Source: Piscinibacter gummiphilus | Lineage (GTDB): Bacteria > Pseudomonadota > Gammaproteobacteria > Burkholderiales > Burkholderiaceae_C | NCBI RefSeq assembly: GCF_032681285.1 | Contig: NZ_CP136336.1 | Span: 1,971,001-2,035,000 of the forward strand | Reading direction: 5' to 3' | Length of the DNA stretch: 64,000 nucleotides | Made by a program: the position numbers and the translations under genes | The notes under the pieces: model-generated | Told to the model about the DNA's origin: nothing | The model's input: only the letters and a program-made list of their open reading frames with translations | The model's database searches: none | Shown: positions 47,669 to 56,826 of the stretch, in pieces | How positions within the stretch are numbered: the first letter of the stretch is position 1 | How the letters are laid out: the number at the start of each line of letters is the position of its first letter

Positions 47669-48301
47669 ATGAACAAGGATGCGATCAAGCCGCTGCTGGG
47701 CACGGGCCTGCAGTACATCGGCGAGGTGGTGAAGTGCGGCGCTGCGGGCGTATTCGTGAGCGGTGCGGTGTTGCTCGGGCTCGTCATGGCGCTGCCCGCG
47801 GGTGCCGGCGTGAATGTGCTGGCGATCGTGGGCTGCCTGCTCGCGCTCGTGCTCTACGTCGTGGCCGGGCATCAGCGCGGCGTGATGCGCGTGCTGAGCC
47901 AGCTCACGCAGTCGCATGGTGGGCTGCTGTTCGACCAGACCCTGGGGCGTTTCATCCAGATCACCGAAAGCAAGCGCCCCGGCACCGTGGCCGGCCTGTT
48001 GGGTACGCCGGGCCGGCTGGCGGCGGCATTCCGCCAGTTCCTCGGCAACGACGAGTCGAAGATCCCGGGCCCGCTGCGCCGGCTGGGCGCACGCTATGTC
48101 GACAAGCTCGACCAGAGCCTCGCCGAAAGCGGCCCCAGCGATGCGGTGGTCGGCGGCCAGCTGCGCGAAGAAGCGCTGCGCTCCTGGGCGGTGCAGCGCA
48201 TGAGCGAGCAGGTGGCGCCGGGCTGGACGCTCTTTTCCATCGTGGCCGTGGCCCAGCTCGTCTTCGCCGTCGGTCTGTGGTGGTGGGCCACACGGGCATG
48301 A
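47669..48301 (+). CDS. Membrane protein of unknown function
   Basis: Protein of 210 residues 39 bases after parE, with GGGAGG before the ATG. Two N-terminal hydrophobic helices (about 25-42 and 47-66) and one at the C-terminus (about 187-207, ending WWWATRA) flank a cytoplasmic or periplasmic helical domain containing FIQITESKRPGTVAGLLGTP and PLRRLGARYVDKLDQSL. I cannot assign a family. It lies within the parE-to-parC run of same-strand genes and 4 bases before the transglycosylase gene. Confidence 0.85.
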   Translation: MNKDAIKPLLGTGLQYIGEVVKCGAAGVFVSGAVLLGLVMALPAGAGVNVLAIVGCLLALVLYVVAGHQRGVMRVLSQLTQSHGGLLFDQTLGRFIQITESKRPGTVAGLLGTPGRLAAAFRQFLGNDESKIPGPLRRLGARYVDKLDQSLAESGPSDAVVGGQLREEALRSWAVQRMSEQVAPGWTLFSIVAVAQLVFAVGLWWWATRA

Positions 48302-48305
48302 GCCG

Positions 48306-48998
48306 ATGAACCGCGCCTGGTGCTTCGCCGCGATGGTCAGCATGCCCCTGGCATGCCAGGCGGAGCTCTGGGGCTTTGTCGACGGCAACGGCGTGGCGCA
48401 CGTGTCGCCGGTGCAGGTCGACTCGCGCTACCACCTCGTGCTGGGCAACGCCGCGAGTGGCGAGCGTGTGCCGGGCAAGAGCGATGGGGCCGGCGGCCTG
48501 CTCACCTGGCTCGACTTCGCGCCCGAGGTGAAGTCGCTGCAGGCCCTCTTGCGTGACGCCTCGAAGACGCACGGCGTCGACATCGAATTGCTGAAGGCCA
48601 TCATCGCCGTCGAGTCGGGCTTCAAGCCGAACGCCGTCTCGCCGCGCGGCGCGGTTGGGCTGATGCAGATCATGCCGGTGGGCAGCACGCCCGCGGCGCG
48701 TGCCGAGGAAGCTCAGCGCCTGCTCGACCCGAAGCACAACATCCAGACCGGCGCGCGGATGCTGTCGAAGCTGATGCACCGCTTCGGCCGCATCGACGTG
48801 GCGCTCGCCGCGTGGAACGCGGGCGTCGGCACGGTGATGAAACATGGCGGCGGCATGCCGCCGATTGCCGAGACCCAGGCGCATGTGCACCTGGTGCTCG
48901 AACTCTATTGGGCGCTGCTGCAGAACAAGATGCCGCGCGGCGCCCGCGAATTGCAGATGCACGGGCCGGCCACCGCATCGGCCCCGACACCGAACTGA
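48306..48998 (+). CDS. Lytic transglycosylase, SLT family
   Basis: Periplasmic murein-cleaving enzyme of 230 residues with signal peptide ([19 protein letters not shown]). A short N-terminal region ([18 protein letters not shown]4124-like) precedes the SLT fold. The catalytic Glu is in [26 protein letters not shown], followed by [13 protein letters not shown] and [12 protein letters not shown], the standard motifs. It makes 1,6-anhydromuropeptides. It starts 4 bases after the membrane protein gene and ends 1 base before parC, so it is cotranscribed with the topoisomerase subunit. Confidence 0.92.
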   Translation: MNRAWCFAAMVSMPLACQAELWGFVDGNGVAHVSPVQVDSRYHLVLGNAASGERVPGKSDGAGGLLTWLDFAPEVKSLQALLRDASKTHGVDIELLKAIIAVESGFKPNAVSPRGAVGLMQIMPVGSTPAARAEEAQRLLDPKHNIQTGARMLSKLMHRFGRIDVALAAWNAGVGTVMKHGGGMPPIAETQAHVHLVLELYWALLQNKMPRGARELQMHGPATASAPTPN

Positions 48999-48999
48999 C

Positions 49000-51303
49000 A
49001 TGAGCCCAGACGACACCACCGCCAACCCCGATGCCATCACGCTCGCGCACTATGCCGAGCGGGCTTACCTCGAATACGCACTCAGCGTGGTGAAGGGCCG
49101 CGCGCTGCCCGACGTGTGTGACGGCCAGAAGCCCGTGCAGCGCCGCATCCTCTACGCGATGGAGCGCATGGGCCTGAGCTTCACCGGCACTGCCGGCGCG
49201 CGCCCCGTGAAGAGCGCGCGCGTGGTGGGCGATGTGCTCGGCAAGTACCACCCGCACGGCGACCAGGCGGCGTATGACGCGATGGTGCGCATGGCGCAGG
49301 ACTTCTCGCAGCGCTATCCGCTGGTCGACGGCCAGGGCAACTTCGGTTCGCGCGACGGCGACGGCGCGGCGGCCATGCGCTACACCGAAGCGCGGCTCGC
49401 ACCCATCTCGCGGCTGCTGCTCGACGAGCTGGATGAGGGCACCGTGGACTTCGCGCCCAACTACGACGGATCGGAGCAGGAGCCCAAGCAACTGCCGGCG
49501 CGCCTGCCGTTCGTGCTGCTCAACGGCGCGAGCGGCATCGCGGTGGGCCTTGCGACCGAAGTGCCCTCGCACAACCTGCGCGAAGTGGCGGCGGCGGCGG
49601 TCGCGATGATCCGCAACGACAAGCTCAACGACGATGAGCTGGCGGCCCTCATCCCCGGCCCCGACTACGCGGGCGGCGGCCAGATCATCAGTGACGCGGG
49701 TGACATCCGCGCCGCCTACGCCACCGGCCGCGGCAGCCTCAAGGTGCGGGCGCGCTGGAAGATCGAAGACCTCGCGCGCGGCCAGTGGCAGCTCGTGGTG
49801 ACCGAGCTGCCGCCCGGCACCAGCAGCCAGAAGGTGCTCGAAGAGATCGAGGAGCTGACCAATCCGAAGGTCAAGGCCGGCAAGAAGGCGCTCGCCGCCG
49901 AGCAGGTGCAGCTCAAGACGACGGTGCTGTCGGTGCTCGACGCGGTGCGCGACGAAGCCAGCAAGGACGCCCCGGTGCGCCTCGTCTTCGAACCCAAGAC
50001 CTCCCGCATCAGCCAGGAGGAATTGATCCAGACGCTGCTCGCCCACACGAGCCTGGAAACGTCTGCCCCCATCAACCTCACAATGATCGGCGCCGACGGC
50101 CGGCCCACGCAGAAGAGCCTGCGCCAGATGCTGGCCGAGTGGGTGGCCTTCCGCGCCGAGACGGTGCAGCGGCGCTCGCAGTTCCGGCTCGACAAGGTGC
50201 TGGCGCGCATCCACATCCTCGAGGGCCGGCAGCTCGTGCTGCTCAACATCGACGAGGTGATCCGCATCATTCGTCACTCGGACGAGCCGAAGCCGGCGCT
50301 GATCGAGCGTTTCAAGCTGAGCGAGATCCAGGCCGAAGACATCCTCGAAATCCGCCTGCGTCAATTGGCGCGGCTGGAGGCCATCAAGATCGAGCAGCAG
50401 CTGAAGGAGCTGCGCGAAGAGCAAGGCAAGCTCGAAGACATCCTCAACTCGCCGGCCACGCTCAAGCGCACGCTCATCAAGGAGATCGAGGGCGACGCCA
50501 AGCAATACGGCGACGACCGCCGGACGCTGATCCAGGCCGAGAAGAAGGCGGTCGCCGAGATCAAGGTGGTCGACGAGCCGGTGACGGTGGTGGTGAGCTT
50601 GAAGGGCTGGGTACGCGCGCTGAAGGGCCACGAGGTCGACGCGGCGGCGCTGGCGTTCAAGGCGGGCGATGGCTTGTATGGCGTGTTCCCGTGTCGCACG
50701 GTCGACTCGCTGCTGGTCTTCGGCAGCAATGGCCGTGTCTATTCCACGGCCGTGGCGCAACTGCCGGGCGGCCGCGGCGATGGCCAGCCGATCACGACGC
50801 TCATCGAACTCGAGTCGGGCACGCAGCCGCTGCACTACTTCGCGGCGGCGCCCGATACGACCTTGCTGCTGTCGAACACCGGTGGCTTCGGCTTGCTGGC
50901 GCAAGTGGGCGACATGGTGAGCCGCCAGCGTGGCGGCAAGAGCTTCCTCACGCTCGAAGCCGACGACAAGGTGTTGCCACCCGTGCCGCTGGTGACGGGG
51001 CACTCGCAGGTGGTGTGCCTGTCGATGAGCGGCCGCCTGCTGGCCTTCCCGCTGCAGGAGCTGAAGCTGCAACCCAAGGGCGGGCGCGGCCTCACGCTGA
51101 TGGACGTGGATGCGAAAGACCCGCTGGTGTCGGTGGCGAGTTGCGCCAACGGCGTGAAGGTGCTGGGCACCGGCCGTGGCGGCAAGGCCAAGGAAGAAGA
51201 GCTGAAGGGCGCCTCGCTCGCCGTCTATGCCGGCAAGCGCGCACGCAAGGGCAAGACGCTCGACGCGGGGATGAAGCCGCATCGGGTATTGAGCCTGGGG
51301 TAA
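49000..51303 (+). CDS. parC: DNA topoisomerase IV subunit A
   Basis: Cleavage subunit of topoisomerase IV. It has 767 residues from ATG 49000. The breakage-reunion domain has [14 protein letters not shown] and the active Tyr128 in [10 protein letters not shown]. At the quinolone-determining positions it has Gln where E. coli ParC has Ser80 and Asp where it has Glu84, which I regard as usual for this order. A coiled coil (about 430-500) is followed by a C-terminal beta-pinwheel with degenerate blades. It ends the parE-X-transglycosylase-parC series. Confidence 0.96.
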   Translation: MSPDDTTANPDAITLAHYAERAYLEYALSVVKGRALPDVCDGQKPVQRRILYAMERMGLSFTGTAGARPVKSARVVGDVLGKYHPHGDQAAYDAMVRMAQDFSQRYPLVDGQGNFGSRDGDGAAAMRYTEARLAPISRLLLDELDEGTVDFAPNYDGSEQEPKQLPARLPFVLLNGASGIAVGLATEVPSHNLREVAAAAVAMIRNDKLNDDELAALIPGPDYAGGGQIISDAGDIRAAYATGRGSLKVRARWKIEDLARGQWQLVVTELPPGTSSQKVLEEIEELTNPKVKAGKKALAAEQVQLKTTVLSVLDAVRDEASKDAPVRLVFEPKTSRISQEELIQTLLAHTSLETSAPINLTMIGADGRPTQKSLRQMLAEWVAFRAETVQRRSQFRLDKVLARIHILEGRQLVLLNIDEVIRIIRHSDEPKPALIERFKLSEIQAEDILEIRLRQLARLEAIKIEQQLKELREEQGKLEDILNSPATLKRTLIKEIEGDAKQYGDDRRTLIQAEKKAVAEIKVVDEPVTVVVSLKGWVRALKGHEVDAAALAFKAGDGLYGVFPCRTVDSLLVFGSNGRVYSTAVAQLPGGRGDGQPITTLIELESGTQPLHYFAAAPDTTLLLSNTGGFGLLAQVGDMVSRQRGGKSFLTLEADDKVLPPVPLVTGHSQVVCLSMSGRLLAFPLQELKLQPKGGRGLTLMDVDAKDPLVSVASCANGVKVLGTGRGGKAKEEELKGASLAVYAGKRARKGKTLDAGMKPHRVLSLG

Positions 51304-51313
51304 AAACGAGCCG

Positions 51314-52915
51314 ATGCAGACAACGGCACAGCTCTCGCCCGAATCTCCCTGGGCGCCGCTGAGCCAGCCGGTGTTCCGCATGCTGTGGAGCGTGTGGCTC
51401 ACGGCGAACATCTGCATGTGGATGAACGACGTGGCGGCGGCGTGGATGATGACCTCGCTGACCACCTCGCCCATCATGGTGGCGCTGGTCCAGTCGGCGT
51501 CCACCTTGCCGGTGTTCTTCCTTGGCGTGCCGAGCGGCGCGCTGGCCGACATCCTCGACCGGCGCAAGTACTTCATCTTCACGCAGTTCTGGGTGGCGGC
51601 GGTCGGCGTGCTGCTGTGCCTGGCCACTGCGAGCGGCCACATGGGTGCGCCGCTGCTGCTCCTGCTCACCTTTGCCAACGGCATCGGCTTCGCGATGCGC
51701 TGGCCGGTGTTCTCGGCGGTGATCCCCGATCTGATTCCGCGGCATCAGCTGCCCTCGGCGCTGGCGCTGAACGGCATCGCGATGAACACCTCGCGCATCT
51801 TCGGCCCAATCCTGGCGGGCGCCTTGATCGCGAGCCTGGGCAGTGCGTGGGTGTTTGCGCTGAACGCGGTGCTGTCGGTGATCTCGGGCTTCGTGATCAT
51901 GCGCTGGAAGACCGAGCCGAAGGCGAGCGCCTTGCCTGCCGAGCGATTCTTCGGCGCGATCCGCGTGGGGCTGACCTACGTTCGGCAATCGCAGGCGATG
52001 CATGCGGTGCTGTTTCGCATCACCGCGTTCTTCCTGCAGGCCGTGGCGTTGACTTCGCTCTTGCCGCTGATCGCCAAGCACATGGTGGGCGGCGGGGCGG
52101 GCACCTTCACGCTGCTGCTGGCGTCGATGGGGTTCGGCGCGGTGGTCGCCGCGCTGATGATGCGCCGCATCCGCGCCGTGATGGACGGCGACGCCCTGGT
52201 GCGCAACGGCACGGTGCTGCAGGCCGTCTCGATGCTGGTCGTTGCCTTCGCCCCCAACATCTATGTCGCCGCGCCGGCCTTGATGGTCAATGGCATGACG
52301 GTGATCTCGGTCGCCAACTCGCTGGCGGTGTCGGCCCAGCTCGCCTTGCCCAACTGGGTGCGGGCGCGTGGCATGTCGGTGTACCAGATGGCCTTGATGG
52401 GCGGCGGTGGCATCGGGGCGGCGCTCTGGGGCCAGGTGGCCACCTTCAGCGACGTGCGCACGAGCCTCGTGATCTCCGCGGTCGGTGGAGTGGTGCTGAT
52501 GCTCGCCGTCATCCGCTACCGCCCGCGCGCCGAGGCGGACATGGAAGACCTCACGCCCTCCAGCGCCTGGAAGGCGCCCGAGATGCCGCCCGGTGTGCAA
52601 GGCCATGACGGCCCGGTGATGACGACCATCGAGTACCTGATCGACCCCGCGCGTGCCGACGACTTCATGGCGGTGATGCGCGAGACGCGGAGCAGCCGCC
52701 TTCGCCAGGGCGCGCTCTCATGCGAGGTCTTCCGCGACGCCACCGTGCCCGGCCGCTACGTCGAGCACATGCTCGACGAATCGTGGATCGAGCACCTGCG
52801 CCGCTTCGACCGCGTGACCGCCTACGACGTGGCGCTGCGCGAGCGCCGCCTGTCGTTCCACATCGGCGCGGAGCCGCCGCGCTTGACGCGCAGCCTCGCC
52901 GAAGCGATGGATTGA
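51314..52915 (+). CDS. MFS_3-family exporter with C-terminal soluble domain
   Basis: Transporter of 533 residues beginning 10 bases after parC. The first 410 residues form about 11-12 membrane helices with the GVPSGALADILDRRKY loop motif and resemble the PF05977 (enterobactin-exporter-like, DHA3) group. Residues about 430-525 form a soluble domain (VMTTIEYLIDPARADDFMAVM, GALSCEVFRDATVPGRYVEHMLDESW) that looks like a ferredoxin-like antibiotic-monooxygenase (ABM) fold; this extension is normal for the PF05977 family. The substrate is unknown. Confidence 0.9.
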   Translation: MQTTAQLSPESPWAPLSQPVFRMLWSVWLTANICMWMNDVAAAWMMTSLTTSPIMVALVQSASTLPVFFLGVPSGALADILDRRKYFIFTQFWVAAVGVLLCLATASGHMGAPLLLLLTFANGIGFAMRWPVFSAVIPDLIPRHQLPSALALNGIAMNTSRIFGPILAGALIASLGSAWVFALNAVLSVISGFVIMRWKTEPKASALPAERFFGAIRVGLTYVRQSQAMHAVLFRITAFFLQAVALTSLLPLIAKHMVGGGAGTFTLLLASMGFGAVVAALMMRRIRAVMDGDALVRNGTVLQAVSMLVVAFAPNIYVAAPALMVNGMTVISVANSLAVSAQLALPNWVRARGMSVYQMALMGGGGIGAALWGQVATFSDVRTSLVISAVGGVVLMLAVIRYRPRAEADMEDLTPSSAWKAPEMPPGVQGHDGPVMTTIEYLIDPARADDFMAVMRETRSSRLRQGALSCEVFRDATVPGRYVEHMLDESWIEHLRRFDRVTAYDVALRERRLSFHIGAEPPRLTRSLAEAMD

Positions 52916-53254
52916 TCAGCGCTTGCGTGCGGGAGCGCGCTTGCGCGGCGCCGGCTTCGCGGGCTCGGCCTCGGCGGGCTTGGCCAGGGCCAGCGGTTCG
53001 GCGCCGGCCGTCGCGGCCTTCGTGTCGGCCGTGCCGCCGCTCCAGCTTGGCAAGGGCCAGCTGCTCGCGACGGGGAATGCCGACAGCATCATGGTCCACC
53101 ACGAGTGCGTGGCGCTGAGCATCGCTTCCCAACTGCGGGCTTGCAAGGCGATGGCCTGCTCGGGCGTCCACGGCGCGCGCCACAGCGAAGGGTCGTCGAT
53201 GGCGGGCGGGTCGCCCGGTGCCGGGGCCCAGAGCGAGTTCCAGTGCCACATCAT
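52916..53254 (-). CDS. Small Trp-rich protein with basic tail
   Basis: Unrecognised protein of 112 residues with GGAG before the first of two adjacent ATGs (53254 and 53251). The N-terminal part is unusually rich in Trp (MMWHWNSLWAP, SLWRAPW, SHSWW-type segments) and the last 15 residues are Lys/Arg/Pro/Ala-rich (KPAPRKRAPARKR). Such Ala/Lys tails occur in DNA-binding and PHB-granule-associated proteins, but nothing more specific can be said. It abuts the stop of the MFS gene. Confidence 0.65.
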   Translation of the reverse strand: MMWHWNSLWAPAPGDPPAIDDPSLWRAPWTPEQAIALQARSWEAMLSATHSWWTMMLSAFPVASSWPLPSWSGGTADTKAATAGAEPLALAKPAEAEPAKPAPRKRAPARKR

Positions 53255-53333
53255 GGTGCGTGCTCCTCGAGACAACGAATGAGGGCAGCTTACTTGGCGC
53301 TCGCGACAAGCGCCAGCATGACCTTGTGTCGCG

Positions 53334-53801
53334 CTATCGCTTGCGGATGACGGCCACGCTGACGACGGCCAGCACGACGAAGACCGCCAGGCTCCAGAAG
53401 TCGTAGGGAATCCCCATCAGCGAGACCGCCGCGTCGGCGCAGCTCGCGCGGGCGAGGAAGACGTCGGGCCAGAGGCTGTCGAGCTTCATCGCGATGACGA
53501 TCCGGTCGGCCACCGTGAGGGCGCAGGACGACGAGGCTGCGGCCTGGAAGTGCTGCCACAGCGCCGCCGCGATGCCGCACAGCAAGAACACGAGCGCCAG
53601 CACCCCGGCGATGCGCGTCGACACGAAGCCCACCCCGCACACCAGCGCGACGGCCAGGAAGATCACCCGCTGCAGGATGCACCACGGGCACGGCTCCATG
53701 CCGTAGACGTGCTGCGACACGAGCGCCGCGCCCACGGCGGCGATGCTGAGCACGGCCATGCCGAGCAGCAACAGGCCTGGGCGTTGCAGCAGCGCTTTCA
53801 T
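53334..53801 (-). CDS. dsbB: Disulfide bond formation protein B
   Basis: Inner membrane quinone reductase that reoxidises DsbA. It has 155 residues and four membrane helices. The first periplasmic loop has the redox pair in EPCPWCILQR; the second loop has Cys in SSSCAL and RASCAD. The Arg following the first pair (quinone region) is conserved. It lies 10 bases downstream of the RidA gene on the same strand. No dsbA is nearby. Confidence 0.94.
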   Translation of the reverse strand: MKALLQRPGLLLLGMAVLSIAAVGAALVSQHVYGMEPCPWCILQRVIFLAVALVCGVGFVSTRIAGVLALVFLLCGIAAALWQHFQAAASSSCALTVADRIVIAMKLDSLWPDVFLARASCADAAVSLMGIPYDFWSLAVFVVLAVVSVAVIRKR

Positions 53802-53811
53802 GCCGGGGCCT

Positions 53812-54270
53812 TCATTCAGCGACTTCGGCGATCAGCTCGATCTCGACGCACGCGCCGAGCGGGATCTGCGCCACGCCGAAGGCGGCCCGCGCATGCACGC
53901 CGGCCGGCCCGAACACCTCGCCCAGCAGCTCGCTGCACCCGTTGGTCACGAGGTGGTGCTCGGTGTAGTCGGGCGAGCTGTTGACAAGGCTCACCACCTT
54001 GACGATGCGCTTGACCTTGTTCAGATCGCCCACCGCGGCGTGCAGCGTGCCCATCAGGTCGATGGCCACGGCGCGTGCAGCCTCTTTGCCGGTGGCGGTG
54101 TCCATGTCGCGGCCGAGCTGGCCGACCCAGGGCTTGCCGTCGCGTTTGGCAATGTGGCCGGAGAGGAAGACGAGCGAGCCGGTGCGCACGAAAGGCACAT
54201 AGGCGGCAACGGGCACGCCGACGGCGGGCAGCTCGATCCCGAGGGACTTCAGACGGTCGTAGGCGGACAT
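53812..54270 (-). CDS. RidA/YjgF-family deaminase
   Basis: Protein of 152 residues of the RidA superfamily, which hydrolyses reactive enamine/imine intermediates. LVFLSGHIAKRDGKPW opens the domain; VVSLVNSSPDYTEHHLVTNGCSELLGEVFG and the final HARAAFGVAQIPLGACVEIELIAEV are characteristic. The Arg in HARAAFG matches the substrate-binding position. It belongs to the longer RidA subgroup rather than the archetype. It probably forms an operon with dsbB and is divergent from comEC. Confidence 0.9.
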   Translation of the reverse strand: MSAYDRLKSLGIELPAVGVPVAAYVPFVRTGSLVFLSGHIAKRDGKPWVGQLGRDMDTATGKEAARAVAIDLMGTLHAAVGDLNKVKRIVKVVSLVNSSPDYTEHHLVTNGCSELLGEVFGPAGVHARAAFGVAQIPLGACVEIELIAEVAE

Positions 54271-54299
54271 CGCGGTGCAGGCATTCGTGGGGGTCGCAA

Positions 54300-54309
54300 A
54301 TCCTACACT
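54300..54309. promoter_or_regulatory. Overlapping divergent -10 elements of the RidA gene and comEC
   Basis: Minus-strand TAGGAT (54305-54300) and plus-strand TACACT (54304-54309) share two bases. The plus-strand element is only 6 bases from the comEC ATG, which has no ribosome binding site. Confidence 0.4.
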
Positions 54310-54315
54310 GCACCC

Positions 54316-56724
54316 ATGGGAGGAAAACAAAGGGCCCGGCACGCCGCCGGCATGGGCTTGGCATGGCTTGCGGGCGTGGCGGCGCAGCTGCACGAACGCG
54401 CGTTGCTGCCGCTCGAGGCCTATCAGACTTTGGTGCTGGGGGCACTGCTCGGCATTGCCGTCGGGTGGCGCTGGCAGCGCCTGCGCGTCTTGTGGATCGT
54501 GGCGGCACTCGCCGCCGGCATGGGGGCGAGCGGCTGGCGGGCGACGCTGCGCCTGGCCGATGCCTTGCCGGCGGCGATCGAAGGGCACGACGTGGAGCTG
54601 GTCGGCGTGGTCGCGAGCCTGCCGCAGCGGTCGGCGGCGGGCCTGCGGTTTCGTTTCGACGTGGAGTCGGCCACGCTGCAGGGCCAGGCGGTACAGGTGC
54701 CGACGAAGGTCGCGCTCGGCTGGTATGTCGGCTGGCACGAAGACGGCGGCCTGAGCGATCCGCAGCTCTCGCTGCGGGCGGGCCAGCGCTGGCGCTTCGT
54801 GGCGCGCTTGCGCCAGCCGCACGGCAACGTGAACCCGCACGGGTTCGACTACGAGCTGTACCTCTTCGAACAAGGCCTGCGCGCAACAGGCTACGTGCGG
54901 GCGAACGACCGCGCCGCACCGCAGATGCTCGACGCGAGCGCCGGCCGCTGGGTCGACCGCCTGCGCCAGCGGGTGCGCGATGACATCGACGCCCAAGTGA
55001 GCGACCCTCGCTCCGCCGGGGTGCTGGCGGCGCTGGCGGTGGGCGACCAGTCGGCCATCGAGCGCGAGGATTGGCAGCTCTTCCGCAACACCGGCGTCGC
55101 GCACCTGATGTCGATCAGCGGCTTGCACGTGACGATGTTCGCGTGGCTGGCGGGCCTCGCCGTGGCGGCGGTGTGGCGGCGCAGCGCGCGTGCGGTGCAC
55201 CTGTGGCCAGCGCCCTGGGCCGGGCGGGTCGGCGGGCTGCTGGCGGCCACGGCCTATGCGGTGTTCGCAGGGTGGGGCGTGCCGGCGCAGCGCACCGTGT
55301 GGATGCTTGCCACCGTGACCTTGCTGCACCTGAGCGGGCGGCGCTGGCCGTGGGCGATGGTGCTGCTGGTGGCGGCGGTGGTGGTGAGCGCGCTTGACCC
55401 GTGGGCCTTGTTGCAGCCGGGGTTCTGGCTGTCGTTCGTGGCCGTGGGGCTGCTGATGGCCTCGGAGCCGGTGCAGCGGGCCGCCGAGCGTGCCCCGGCG
55501 CAGCGCTGGTGGCCGCGGTTGTGGGAGGCGGCGCGAGGCGGCCTGCGCACGCAGCTCGTGGCCACGCTCGGCCTCACGCCGCTCAGCCTGGTGTTCTTCC
55601 AGCAGGTGTCGCTCGTGGGGTTCGTGGCCAACCTGGTGGCGATCCCGCTCGTCACGCTCGTCATCACGCCGCTTGCGCTGTTGGGTGTGGCCCTTGCGCC
55701 GCTGTGGCGGGTGGGGGCGCTGGTGCAGGAGGCCTTGAGCCAGGGCCTGGCGTGGCTGGGTGCGATGCCCGGCGCGGTGTGGCTGGTGCCGGCCGCGCCC
55801 CTGTGGGCGCAGGCCGCGGGGCTGGCCGGCGCGGCGCTCCTCGTGCTGCCGCTGCCGTGGCGCATGCGGCTTTTTGCGGTGCCGCTCGTGATGCCCTTGC
55901 TGCTGCCCGTGCCGGCGCGCCCCGAGGCCGGCCGCTACGAGATGCTGGCGGTCGACGTGGGACAGGGCACCGCGGTGCTGGTGCGCACTGCGAAGCACCT
56001 GCTGGTCTACGACGCCGGCCCGCAGTACTCGCGCGAAAGCGATGCCGGCGAGCGCGTGCTCCTGCCGCTCTTGCATGCGCGGGGCGAAACGCGCGTCGAC
56101 CGCCTGGTGCTGAGCCACCGCGACCTCGACCACGTGGGCGGCGCCAGGCCCTTGCTGCACGGGCTGCCGGTCGACGAGCTGCTCAGCTCGCTCGAAGACG
56201 CCCACCCGATCCGGGCGCTGGCACGGCGGCCGGTGCGCTGTGCGGCCGGCCAGCGTTGGGCCTGGGACGGCGTGCAGTTCGAGGTGCTGCACCCGCGCGT
56301 GGACGACTACGAACGCTCGCTCAAGTCCAACGCGATGTCGTGCGTCGTCAAGGTAAGCGGGCCGCAGGGCACGCTGCTGCTGACGGGGGACATCGAGCGC
56401 CAGCAGGAGGGCGAGTTGCTCGCCACAGCCTCCGCCGGAGCCCTGCGCAGCGACGTGCTGCTGGTCCCGCACCACGGCAGCCGCACCTCGTCGACCGCGG
56501 CGTTCCTCGACGCGGTGGCGCCCAAGGTGGCGATCGTGCAGGCCGGCTACCGCAACCGCTTCGGCCACCCGGTCGACGAAGTGATCGGGCGGCTGAAGGC
56601 ACGCGGCGTGCACATCGAGACGAGCGCCGCCTGCGGCGCCTGGCGGTGGAACGGCGCCGACAGCACCTGCGAGCGCGATCGGGCGCGGCGCTACTGGCAC
56701 CACCCTCTCACCCGAGGCGAGTAA
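54316..56724 (+). CDS. comEC: DNA internalisation protein ComEC/Rec2
   Basis: Inner membrane channel for single-stranded DNA uptake in natural transformation. It has 802 residues. The N-terminus has membrane helices followed by an OB-like DUF4131 domain (about 70-190). The competence domain with several helices contains GVLAALAVGDQSAIEREDW and GVAHLMSISGLHVTMFAW. A C-terminal metallo-beta-lactamase-like domain (from about 535) has VDVGQGTAVLV, SHRDLDHVGGA and LLVPHHGSRTSS. The ATG at 54316 lacks a ribosome binding site. No other competence gene is in the window. Confidence 0.94.
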   Translation: MGGKQRARHAAGMGLAWLAGVAAQLHERALLPLEAYQTLVLGALLGIAVGWRWQRLRVLWIVAALAAGMGASGWRATLRLADALPAAIEGHDVELVGVVASLPQRSAAGLRFRFDVESATLQGQAVQVPTKVALGWYVGWHEDGGLSDPQLSLRAGQRWRFVARLRQPHGNVNPHGFDYELYLFEQGLRATGYVRANDRAAPQMLDASAGRWVDRLRQRVRDDIDAQVSDPRSAGVLAALAVGDQSAIEREDWQLFRNTGVAHLMSISGLHVTMFAWLAGLAVAAVWRRSARAVHLWPAPWAGRVGGLLAATAYAVFAGWGVPAQRTVWMLATVTLLHLSGRRWPWAMVLLVAAVVVSALDPWALLQPGFWLSFVAVGLLMASEPVQRAAERAPAQRWWPRLWEAARGGLRTQLVATLGLTPLSLVFFQQVSLVGFVANLVAIPLVTLVITPLALLGVALAPLWRVGALVQEALSQGLAWLGAMPGAVWLVPAAPLWAQAAGLAGAALLVLPLPWRMRLFAVPLVMPLLLPVPARPEAGRYEMLAVDVGQGTAVLVRTAKHLLVYDAGPQYSRESDAGERVLLPLLHARGETRVDRLVLSHRDLDHVGGARPLLHGLPVDELLSSLEDAHPIRALARRPVRCAAGQRWAWDGVQFEVLHPRVDDYERSLKSNAMSCVVKVSGPQGTLLLTGDIERQQEGELLATASAGALRSDVLLVPHHGSRTSSTAAFLDAVAPKVAIVQAGYRNRFGHPVDEVIGRLKARGVHIETSAACGAWRWNGADSTCERDRARRYWHHPLTRGE

Positions 56725-56826
56725 CCTCCGGGCGAGCATCGGGCCGCGTGCGCGCCGGGATGGGTGCGAATGGCCTGCGCAATTGGCCTGCTTTTTGCTA
56801 CCCTGCCTGCGAGGAGACCAAGACCC

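Noticed and set aside
49250..49290. Quinolone-resistance substitutions in parC (Gln and Asp at the Ser80/Glu84 positions)
   Set aside because: From memory, related betaproteobacterial ParC proteins have the same GDQxAYDA sequence, so this is probably lineage-typical rather than acquired resistance.
48670..51684. Long minus-strand open frame opposite parC
   Set aside because: Antisense composition with no motifs; parC on the plus strand is certain.
52600..52915. A novel fusion of an antibiotic-monooxygenase-like domain to an MFS carrier
   Set aside because: The C-terminal soluble domain belongs to the normal length of the PF05977 (MFS_3) family, so it is not a new fusion.
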